Origin: a virus
IMG/VR virus record: IMGVR_UViG_3300032562_000147
Location: 1-27,292 of that record
Length of the DNA: 27,292 nucleotides
Strand: one strand, 5' to 3'
The notes under the pieces were generated by a model that saw only the letters and a list, made by a program, of their open reading frames with translations, searched no databases and was not told the DNA's origin. Position numbers and translations under genes: made by a program. Numbering within the stretch: position 1 is the stretch's first letter; every line of letters starts with the position of its first letter. Positions 20,881-27,292 of the stretch are shown here, in pieces.

Positions 20881-23573
20881 TGGCAATCTTCTTCCCTGGC
20901 GCTATTCTCACCGCGGCTGAAATCACAGCGGCGACCGAAGCGCCTTCCGGTGATCCTGATTGGCTGACGACGGGCTCGGCCTACCAGCTCTCATGGCCGG
21001 TGACTGGTGCTCAGGGCTATATCCTGAGCGAAAACGGACAGATCGCGCTGACCGTCGGGTCGCGCGCCAAAGACCTTTCGAGCGGCTATGGCTCGCTGCA
21101 GACCACGATCGGACTGGCCCATTTCGCGTTCAACGACGACGTGTTCGCGACCTCGGGCCGACATGTCACCGTGTATGCGGGGTATTTCGAGGCGCAGACC
21201 CTTTCGGGGGCATCGGGGCTCGCCTTTGCGGCCGAGATGGACGCGGTCAATTTCGCGTCGGTGGCCACGCCCCCGACCCCCGGCACGCCGATCGTGTACG
21301 GATCGACCGTTGCTCTGTGGCTGGCATCCGGCGGCAGTCACACGAGCGTCAACGATGCGAGCATGGCGCTCGGGATCAAGGACAACGGCGCGCGGTTCCA
21401 GGCCGGCATCGTGTTCGGCGCCAACGCGCTGACGATGAGCGGCGGCTTCGGATCGGCGATCAAGATGGCCAAGGGCCACCTTCTCCAGTGGCATGATGCG
21501 TCCGACGCCGTGGGTTCTTCGGTGGGCAGCACCGTGGCCACCGCGGCCAACGCCCAGTATCTTCAGTTCCAAGACGGCGGCCTTGTCGTTGGCTCGGCAG
21601 CTACCGGCAACGCCTTGTTCACGGTCCAGCAGATCGCCAACGCGGTGAACGGCCTGGCTGTGCAGCCGGCCGTTTCGGGCGGGGGCGGCCAGCTGCTTGC
21701 CGTAGGCAGCGACACGAACATCAACATCAACTTGATCCCGAAGGGGTCGGGCGTCATCTACACGCCGGCCGGTATCTCGGTGAACGGTCCGGCCAGCCTG
21801 AACGGCGCGGTCGGTGGGACCGGTATTGCGAACCTTTTCGCCGCGCCCTACGCCATCGGTGAGACGACCGCCAACACGGGCGCATTCACCTCCCTCAGCG
21901 CCACCAGCACGGTTGTTACCGGCAATCCTACCCTTTCAACCGCCTATCCGGCTCAGGGCGGCGGGGCGTCCATCCTTTCGCTTGCCGAGGTGCTGGCAAC
22001 CACCGCACAGGGTGCCGAGACCACGGCTGGCAGCGTGGCGCATGCCGAGTTCGGCATGGCGGTGCGGATGACCAGCAACACGGGCAAAGGGTCCGCCGCC
22101 AATCTGAGCTCGAACAAGGTGGGGCTGTACGTCGAAATCGATGTCGGCTCGAACAGCGGCAATGCCTGGGCCTTCAACCCGGTGCTCAATCTGCAATCCG
22201 GGGCGGCGGTGTGGGGGCAGACGCAGATTGCCGAGTTCGACCTGGCAAACGGCACGGGCACGGCCTTTGGCAACGGCGTGCATTCGGCCGGCATTTATCA
22301 GCCGGCCGTGTTCGGCATGCAGATCACGGGGGTCGGGAGCAATGTGACCGGCGCGATCGGCTTGCTCGGCAGCATCTGGAACCGCGGCATCATCGCGTAT
22401 CCAGGCTCCGTCAAGCAGTCCCTCGTCGAGGACTATTCGAGCGCCACAACATCCTATTACGACGCGGGCACCCACACCTACGGGATCGACACCAAGGACG
22501 CGACCTATTCGGCGGCGACGGTGCGATTGGGTGCGCAACAGATCATCGCCTGGCGCAACCAAGCGGGCACGTCCGACCTCAATATGCTGCAATCGACAGG
22601 CACCGACGACCTGTTGATCGGCACGGGCGCCCACAGTGTCATCTTCAATCTCACCGGGAATGTCGGCATCGGGACGACGACGCCGAGCGCGACCCTTGAC
22701 GTGCTGGGGAGCACGCATTTGGGAGACGGCGTGACGCGGCTCTCGGTCTATGCCGACAATGCGCATGGCGGTATTTCGGTCGAGGCATCCAACTACGCCA
22801 ACACCACGAAAAAGAACATCTATCTCGCCGCCTACGGCGGGAATGTGGGGATCGGCACGACGTCACCGAGCCAGTTGTTGACGGTCAACGGGACGGTGGG
22901 CGCCTCCGCGCTCAACACCAGCCTCGTGACGGGGTCGAGCATCACGTTGCAGTCCACCTACTCGTCTTCCACGGTGGGGCAGGATGCGGCGCAGCTTTTG
23001 ATCCTGTCCAACAGCGCGAATTATGGCGCGAGCACTGTCAGCTATTCGACCTCCGACAACCGTATCTTCTCGGTCTCCGCCAACACCAGCACCCAGGTCC
23101 TGCTGCGCGCATCGAGCACCGCACAGATGGCCTTCACCGCCCAAAACTTCCAATTCGAAGCGGCGGTCGGGATCGGGGTGTCGAGCCCGGCGCAGGCTCT
23201 GGAAGTCAGCTCCTCAACGCCCGTGCAGCTGCGCCTGGGCGCTGGGGCGACCAGCGAGTTGCTGACCTACGACATCGGCCGATATGGCGTGACCGGCTAC
23301 CTGACCTTCACCGGCAACCAGGGCAGCAACGTCGGCTATGTGTTCAATGGCAACAGCAACACGCCGGTTCTGACCGTCGATTCAAATGCGAACATTTATG
23401 GCACCGGCGGCACCACATCGATGACGAACGGCTTCATCTACGTCCCGGCCGCGTCGGGGCCGCCAACGGGCACGCCCAGCAGCGTCTCCGGCCATGTGCC
23501 GATGTACTTCGATGCGGCGAACAACAATTTCTACCTGTTCAACTCTTCCTGGAAAAAAGTCGGAGTGGCCTGA
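20880..23573 (+). CDS. Large tail fibre / receptor-binding protein with VGIG repeats
   Basis: An 897-residue protein from ATG 20880 (TGATG overlap). It is Gly/Ser/Thr/Asn/Ala-rich throughout with almost no cysteine, typical of trimeric fibres. Residues 1-200 include a possible attachment domain. Three VGIGTxxPxxxLxVxG-type repeats lie at 22656-22709, 22839-22892 and 23160-23213. Such repeats are seen in beta-helical fibre shafts that often precede a peptidase S74 chaperone, but no S74 domain follows here. The end PPTGTPSSVSGHVPMYFDAANNNFYLFNSSWKKV-type sequence resembles a fibre tip. It probably decides host range; the receptor is not inferable. Confidence 0.82.
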   Translation: MAIFFPGAILTAAEITAATEAPSGDPDWLTTGSAYQLSWPVTGAQGYILSENGQIALTVGSRAKDLSSGYGSLQTTIGLAHFAFNDDVFATSGRHVTVYAGYFEAQTLSGASGLAFAAEMDAVNFASVATPPTPGTPIVYGSTVALWLASGGSHTSVNDASMALGIKDNGARFQAGIVFGANALTMSGGFGSAIKMAKGHLLQWHDASDAVGSSVGSTVATAANAQYLQFQDGGLVVGSAATGNALFTVQQIANAVNGLAVQPAVSGGGGQLLAVGSDTNININLIPKGSGVIYTPAGISVNGPASLNGAVGGTGIANLFAAPYAIGETTANTGAFTSLSATSTVVTGNPTLSTAYPAQGGGASILSLAEVLATTAQGAETTAGSVAHAEFGMAVRMTSNTGKGSAANLSSNKVGLYVEIDVGSNSGNAWAFNPVLNLQSGAAVWGQTQIAEFDLANGTGTAFGNGVHSAGIYQPAVFGMQITGVGSNVTGAIGLLGSIWNRGIIAYPGSVKQSLVEDYSSATTSYYDAGTHTYGIDTKDATYSAATVRLGAQQIIAWRNQAGTSDLNMLQSTGTDDLLIGTGAHSVIFNLTGNVGIGTTTPSATLDVLGSTHLGDGVTRLSVYADNAHGGISVEASNYANTTKKNIYLAAYGGNVGIGTTSPSQLLTVNGTVGASALNTSLVTGSSITLQSTYSSSTVGQDAAQLLILSNSANYGASTVSYSTSDNRIFSVSANTSTQVLLRASSTAQMAFTAQNFQFEAAVGIGVSSPAQALEVSSSTPVQLRLGAGATSELLTYDIGRYGVTGYLTFTGNQGSNVGYVFNGNSNTPVLTVDSNANIYGTGGTTSMTNGFIYVPAASGPPTGTPSSVSGHVPMYFDAANNNFYLFNSSWKKVGVA
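22656..23213 (+). repeat. Three VGIG-type repeats in fibre shaft
   Basis: Coding repeats at 22656-22709 (GNVGIGTTTPSATLDVLG), 22839-22892 (GNVGIGTTSPSQLLTVNG) and 23160-23213 (AAVGIGVSSPAQALEVSS). The first two are close copies and the third is more diverged. Each is followed by a region of different sequence, as in fibre shafts built from repeated beta-helical turns. Confidence 0.75.
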
Positions 23574-23574
23574 C

Positions 23575-23925
23575 ATGCGCATGATCCCACTGAAAACCGT
23601 CGCCTTCATGCCGATCAGCGAGGGGGGGGATGCGCAACCCGTTCCCTACGCCATGCTCATCCGCACCGTGCTGCTGCATCCCGGGCAGCCTGGGCAGACC
23701 GGCGCGGCCGAGATCGAGCAGATCTGGAAGATCCTTGATGCCGTGGATGCCGCGACGGCGAGCGGCAACGACGCTGTTGTCCTGGAGGAGGAGCGGTATG
23801 CGTTCCTCAATCGCAGGGTGCAGGAGTTCCGCTTCTGGGCGCGGCCCGACCGTGCGTTGCTCGAATTCATCACCGACGTCAAAGGCGCCACAGAGTTCGA
23901 TCCGAACGCGACGAAGGCGGCATGA
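23575..23925 (+). CDS. Small hypothetical protein next to fibre, possible fibre-associated factor
   Basis: A 116-residue protein from ATG 23575, one base after the fibre TGA; an earlier ATG at 23494 overlaps the fibre and is discarded. It starts MRMIPLKTVAFMPISEGGD and includes IEQIWKILDAVDAATASGNDAVVLEEERYAFLNRRVQEFRFWARPDRALLEFITDV, a helical and beta mix. It is coupled to the second DUF2460 gene (ATGA at 23922). It could be a fibre assembly factor from its position. No family is recognised. Confidence 0.65.
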   Translation: MRMIPLKTVAFMPISEGGDAQPVPYAMLIRTVLLHPGQPGQTGAAEIEQIWKILDAVDAATASGNDAVVLEEERYAFLNRRVQEFRFWARPDRALLEFITDVKGATEFDPNATKAA

Positions 23926-24509
23926 CACTTCCGGTTTTCCCCTCTCTGACCGCGACGATCGGGCTCGCAACGCGCTCTCCCACCTGGAAGACGCTGAAGT
24001 TTCCGAGCATCGACGGCAGCGAACCCCGGTATGCGACGTGGTCGTATCCCCGATACGCCTACGAGATCCCGTTCGAGCTGCTGCGCAACACGGCGACCAT
24101 CACCGAGTTTCAGCTATTGGCGGGCTTCTACAATGCTGTGGGAGGCGCCGCGCTGCCCTGGCAGTTCAACGACCCCGATGACTACCTCGCAGTGGCCCAA
24201 CCTTTCGGCACGGGCGACGGCGTGACAACCCAGTTCCAGCTGTGCCGGGCGAAGGGCGGCTTCACGATGCCGGTGTTCCAGCCGATAGGCACGCCCGCCC
24301 TGCTCGTGAATGGGGCCACGGCCTCGGCCAGCGTCAATGGGGGCGGCCTTGTGACCTTTGCCACCCCACCGGCTGCGGGCGCGGCGTTGACCTGGTCTGG
24401 CACCTTCAACTGGTTGTGCCGCTTCGATGACGATCAGATTGATTTCGCCGAGCTGGGGCGTGGCATGTGGTCGCTGTCCTCGCTCAAATTCACCACCGAG
24501 AAGCTCTGA
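23922..24509 (+). CDS. DUF2460 protein, second copy (GTA gp12-like distal tail protein)
   Basis: A 195-residue protein: MTLPVFPSLTATIGL, PRYATWSYPRYAYEIPFELL, EFQLLAGFYNAVGGAALPWQFNDPDDYL, FGTGDGVTTQFQLCRAKGGFTMPVFQPIGTP, and WSGTFNWLCRFDDDQIDF. It shares the motif order and many identical positions with the protein at 20221 but is clearly diverged, so the duplication is old or the copies have separate origins. This copy sits directly before the DUF2163 hub gene, the order seen in gene transfer agents, so it is the better candidate for the standard distal tail protein. TGATG overlap with the hub gene. Confidence 0.87.
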   Translation: MTLPVFPSLTATIGLATRSPTWKTLKFPSIDGSEPRYATWSYPRYAYEIPFELLRNTATITEFQLLAGFYNAVGGAALPWQFNDPDDYLAVAQPFGTGDGVTTQFQLCRAKGGFTMPVFQPIGTPALLVNGATASASVNGGGLVTFATPPAAGAALTWSGTFNWLCRFDDDQIDFAELGRGMWSLSSLKFTTEKL

Positions 24510-25450
24510 TGAAGACCGCGAAATGGGAGGCCAGCACCGGGGCTCTGCTGGCGCTGCTGGCCACGCGGCGCTTTGTGTGGGGCGACCTTTACACGATCAC
24601 CCTGGCTGGCGGCGGCGTGCTGCGCTACGCCAAGGGCGATACCGATTGGACCGTGCAAGGCAATGTCTGGGTCCACGGGGGGCCGGCCGTTGAACACCCC
24701 GACCGCAAGCCGACCATGCACCAAAAGGTCGGGACGGACGTTGATACGTGGCAATTCAGCCTGATCCCCCGGCCATTCGACCTGATCACGGGTGCGCCGT
24801 TCCCTGACATGATCGGCAATGTGCCGATGTTGAACGCCATCCAGGCGAAGGTGTTGCGCGGTGCCGTTGTGGAGGTGGACCGAGCGTTCCTGCCGGCGTG
24901 GCCGACATTTCCTCGGCCGGTCGCGCTGACGCCGACGGGCACGCTCAACGTCTTCACCGGCCGCGTGGCGAGCGTGGATCTCGACCGTTCCTCAGCCATG
25001 ATTTCGTTGAACAGCCACCTTGAGCTGTTGAACCTCAACATGCCGCGCAACCTCTACCAGGCCGGGTGCGGGCACGTCCTGTTCGACGGTGGTTGCACGC
25101 TCAACGCCGCGCTGTACGCCACGGCGTTCACCGTGGCGGCCGGAAGCACGAAGTCCGAGCTGGTGGTGGAAGGAGCGCTCCCCGCGGGGTCGGGGACGTA
25201 TGCGCTCGGCCGCGTGGCATTCACCAGTGGCCTCAACGCAGGATACACCCGATCGATCCGCACAATGACCGCGAGCGGCTCGACCCTGCAGCTGAAACTG
25301 GTGGCGCCGATGCCGTTCCCTGTTACGGCGGGCGACACGCTGACGGCGTGGCCCGGGTGCGACAAGCAGCTGACGACCTGCCAGGCCTTCGGGAACAGCG
25401 CCAACTTCGGCGGCGAACCGTATATCCCCTCACCGGAGTTGGCGGTCTGA
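24509..25450 (+). CDS. DUF2163 tail hub protein (GTA gp13-like)
   Basis: A 313-residue protein from ATG 24509. The N-terminal half (LYTITLAGGGVLRYAKGDTDW, MHQKVGTDVDTWQFSLIP, GRVASVDLDRSSAMISLNSHLELL) is DUF2163/TIGR02218. The end (GCDKQLTTCQAFGNSANFGGEPYIP) is the BR0599 C-terminal region. Four conserved cysteines, C187 and C196 in AGCGHVLFDGGC plus C284 and C291, are arranged like the metal or Fe-S ligands reported in related hub proteins such as lambda gpL and, to my memory, the GTA hub. It forms the tail hub between distal tail ring and tip. It is coupled by TGATG to both neighbours. Confidence 0.87.
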   Translation: MKTAKWEASTGALLALLATRRFVWGDLYTITLAGGGVLRYAKGDTDWTVQGNVWVHGGPAVEHPDRKPTMHQKVGTDVDTWQFSLIPRPFDLITGAPFPDMIGNVPMLNAIQAKVLRGAVVEVDRAFLPAWPTFPRPVALTPTGTLNVFTGRVASVDLDRSSAMISLNSHLELLNLNMPRNLYQAGCGHVLFDGGCTLNAALYATAFTVAAGSTKSELVVEGALPAGSGTYALGRVAFTSGLNAGYTRSIRTMTASGSTLQLKLVAPMPFPVTAGDTLTAWPGCDKQLTTCQAFGNSANFGGEPYIPSPELAV

Positions 25451-25932
25451 TGGACGCCCGCGAACGCATCGAGCGGGAGACCGTTTTGCGGGAGGCACGC
25501 TCCTGGGTCGGGACGCGATTTCATACACGCCAAGCGGTGAAGGCGCGGTGGGAAGGTGGTGTGCGCGTCGATCCCGGCGGAGTGGACTGCGCGACTCTCA
25601 TCGCCGAGGTGTATCGGCGGGCCGGCCTCATCGAACCGGTGCCTATGCCGCAATACCCTGGAGACTGGCATCTGCATCGCAAGACCGAGATGTATGCCGG
25701 TCTGGTGGGGGAACGCGCGCGGGAAATCCCGATGGACCAGGTGCTGCCCGGCGATCTCGTGATGTTCAAGTTCGGCCATGTCTACAGCCACGCAGCGATC
25801 GTGATGGCACCTGGCTGGCCGCGCATCTGTCACGCCAGCTTCAAAGCGGAGTGCGTGCACCTGGATGATGGAGAACAGGGCATGTTGGCGCCGCGGCCGA
25901 AGAAGTTCTTCTCGCTGTGGGGGAGGCCATGA
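25450..25932 (+). CDS. NlpC/P60 tail-associated cell-wall peptidase (GTA gp14-like)
   Basis: A 160-residue protein from ATG 25450 (TGATG overlap). The NlpC/P60 papain-like fold shows catalytic C47 in GGVDCATLIAEVY, H114 in FGHVYSHAAIVMA, and a third polar candidate H128 in RICHASF. The opening VLREARSWVGTRFH and LPGDLVMFK are typical of the family. TIGR02219-type phage members cut peptide bonds in peptidoglycan to let the tail reach the inner membrane during DNA delivery. It lies between the hub and the large tip protein, as in gene transfer agents. ATGA overlap with the next ORF. Confidence 0.9.
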   Translation: MDARERIERETVLREARSWVGTRFHTRQAVKARWEGGVRVDPGGVDCATLIAEVYRRAGLIEPVPMPQYPGDWHLHRKTEMYAGLVGERAREIPMDQVLPGDLVMFKFGHVYSHAAIVMAPGWPRICHASFKAECVHLDDGEQGMLAPRPKKFFSLWGRP

Positions 25933-26387
25933 ATTTTCTGGGGATGGGCGGCAAGCAGAATGCCGGCACGCAGCCTGCCACCCAGCTGCGCGTGCAGACC
26001 AGCGTGGCGGGCCTGCCTCGGCCGATAGGGTGGGGCACCAACCGCATCGCCGGGAACCTGATCTGGTACAATGATTTCAGCCAGAGCGGCGGCGGCGCGG
26101 GCGGCAAGGGCGGCGGCTCCGGCAAGGGCGGCGGAAACCTCAGCTATTCCGCCTCGGTGATCATCGCGATCTGCGAGGGACCCACGAACGGCGCAACGGG
26201 GTTGATGTGGACGAATGAGAACACCGGCAAATTGAGCGACTACGGCTTCACGGCGTTTTCGGGCCGATATGATCAGGGTGTGTGGAGCTACATGGCGGGA
26301 GCGGGTGACGCCGGCGCCGCGCCCGCGCCGATCGACAGCTGGACGGAAATCAACAGCGGCCCCGAAGGCGGCGCAGGGAGCGGCTGA
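25929..26387 (+). CDS. Tail-tip (megatron-type) protein, N-terminal ORF of a split gene
   Basis: A 152-residue ORF from ATG 25929. It begins MNFLGMGGKQNAGTQPATQL, then VQTSVAGLPRPIGWGTNRIAGNLIWYNDF, a Gly/Lys-rich loop (about 55-73), and YSASVIIAICEGPTNGATGLMW. This is the standard N-terminus of the large phage tail-tip protein that follows NlpC/P60. It ends in an Ala/Gly/Pro-rich stretch and TGA at 26385-26387, while the expected continuation (EALNYRGLAYVAA) starts in the -1 frame at 26387 through TGATG. It may be a coupled two-subunit protein, a programmed frameshift, or a frameshift mutation. Confidence 0.8.
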   Translation: MNFLGMGGKQNAGTQPATQLRVQTSVAGLPRPIGWGTNRIAGNLIWYNDFSQSGGGAGGKGGGSGKGGGNLSYSASVIIAICEGPTNGATGLMWTNENTGKLSDYGFTAFSGRYDQGVWSYMAGAGDAGAAPAPIDSWTEINSGPEGGAGSG

Positions 26388-27292
26388 TGCCCTGGGAGTC
26401 GGAAGCACTGAATTACCGAGGGCTCGCCTATGTCGCGGCGGCCAAGGCGTCGATCGGCTCGTCGCCCGATTTGCCGGCCTGGACGTTCGAGTGGCAGTTC
26501 AGCGTTGACCCAATGGGCATCGGCCCGGATGCCAATCCGGCCACAGTGGTGGCCGACTATCTTACCAACCCGCACTACGGTGCGGGGTTCCCGCCTGAAT
26601 ATCTTGGAGATCTGACGACCTACGCGGAGTATTGCCTGGCCGCCGGTCTCGTGGTCTCGCCGGTGCTGAGCACCCAGGCGGAAGGGCGGCAGTTCCTGGA
26701 AGATCTGATGGCCGCCACCAACAGCGAGTGCGTGTGGTCAGGCGGCAAGCTCACGGTGGTGCCTTACGGCGACACGGCGCTCGCCGCGAATGGTGCCACC
26801 TATACGCCTCCTTCCGAGCCATTGTTCGCCCTGACCGACACCGACTTCAAGAAGCTCAACGGTTCCAACAACAACTCCACGGCCGGCAGTTCGGTCGATG
26901 GGCCGATCGCGTGCACACAGCTTTCGCCGAACGATCAGCCGAACCAGTGGAGCGTCGAGTTCCTCGACAGGACCAACAACTACAATCCTGGCGTCGTCAC
27001 CGTCTCGGACGATGCCGGCGTTGCGCTGCATGGTCTTCGCCCCGCCGATCGGAAGCAGCTGCACTTCTTCACGCTGGCGGGGCCGGCCAACGTGTCCGCA
27101 CAGCTCACCATGGGGCGAGCGCAGGTGGTCAACACCTATGCGTTCACCTTGGGACCCGAGTACATCGTCTTGGACCCGATGGACATCGTCGCCATCAGCG
27201 ATGCCGCCCTTGGGTTGGACCAGCAATGGGTCCGCATCACTGAAATCACCGAGAACGACGACAACTCGCTCACCATCCAGGCTGAGGAATAC
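26387..27292 (+). CDS. Tail-tip (megatron-type) protein, C-terminal ORF, 3' end outside window
   Basis: An open frame of 302 codons from ATG 26387 to the window edge. Visible sequence includes WESEALNYRGLAYVAAAKASIG, DYLTNPHYGAGFPPEYLGDL, MAATNSECVWSGGKLTVVPYGD, YTPPSEPLFALTDTDF, VEFLDRTNNYNPG and YIVLDPMDIVAISDAALGLDQQWVRITEI. These are the ordered motifs of the phage tail-tip protein (Phage-tail_3 type) that binds the hub and contacts the cell surface. Start by TGATG coupling to the upstream fragment; without fusion it lacks the normal N-terminal 150 residues. No extra ribosome-binding site is obvious except GGGAGCGG upstream. Confidence 0.83.
   Translation, partial: MPWESEALNYRGLAYVAAAKASIGSSPDLPAWTFEWQFSVDPMGIGPDANPATVVADYLTNPHYGAGFPPEYLGDLTTYAEYCLAAGLVVSPVLSTQAEGRQFLEDLMAATNSECVWSGGKLTVVPYGDTALAANGATYTPPSEPLFALTDTDFKKLNGSNNNSTAGSSVDGPIACTQLSPNDQPNQWSVEFLDRTNNYNPGVVTVSDDAGVALHGLRPADRKQLHFFTLAGPANVSAQLTMGRAQVVNTYAFTLGPEYIVLDPMDIVAISDAALGLDQQWVRITEITENDDNSLTIQAEEY

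Noticed and set aside
1-27292. CRISPR arrays, tRNA or rRNA genes, insertion sequences
   Set aside because: No regularly spaced repeats, cloverleaf-like sequence, rRNA segments or transposase ORFs were seen.

Overview
The window reads as the structural half of a Mu-like (transposable) prophage in a high-GC bacterium, very probably an alphaproteobacterium. G+C is roughly two thirds. The tail-tip set (DUF2460, DUF2163, NlpC/P60, large tail-tip protein) is the one shared with alphaproteobacterial gene transfer agents and RcapMu-like phages. Acetobacteraceae or a related order is my guess from protein style, not something I can prove. All convincing genes lie on the + strand. Most neighbours overlap as ATGA, GTGA or TGATG, which points to translationally coupled transcription units. 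No tRNA, rRNA, CRISPR array, insertion sequence, integrase or phage end is visible; a MuA/MuB-type transposition module would be expected to the left of base 1.

Layout. (1) 2-1544: end of the early/middle region, with GemA-like protein (5' truncated), a zinc-ribbon protein, two small proteins and a Mor/C-family late activator. (2) 1643-4771: a two-hydrophobic-segment protein with a lipobox, a DUF2730-like membrane/coiled-coil protein, a VpaChn25_0724-like protein, a DUF3486 protein and the gp28-type terminase large subunit. (3) 4768-7467: one 899-residue polypeptide that joins portal, MuF head-morphogenesis domain and a C-terminal domain resembling the phage Barnase/EndoU/ColicinE5-D/RelE (PBECR) nucleases. 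(4) 7612-9605: a conserved unknown, a GH108-type endolysin, a three-TM protein and a 54-residue protein. (5) 9681-10713: two exported proteins, a lipoprotein and a signal-peptide protein, in clearly lower-GC DNA; these look like morons. (6) 11020-17229: prohead protease/scaffold, major capsid protein, connectors, tail terminator, tail tube, and a tail-assembly chaperone pair with a probable -1 frameshift. (7) 17226-27292: tape measure, a first DUF2460 protein, a large fibre with VGIG repeats, a small protein, a second DUF2460 protein, DUF2163 hub, NlpC/P60 peptidase, and a tail-tip protein split into two coupled ORFs, the second running off the window.

Together these genes package DNA with a Mu-type terminase, build an HK97-like head matured by a protease/scaffold, and attach a long flexible (siphovirus) tail with a GTA-like tip. 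The most interesting points are the portal-MuF-nuclease fusion, the fibre cassette lying between two DUF2460 paralogues, the split tail-tip gene, and the moron island between lysis and head-maturation genes.
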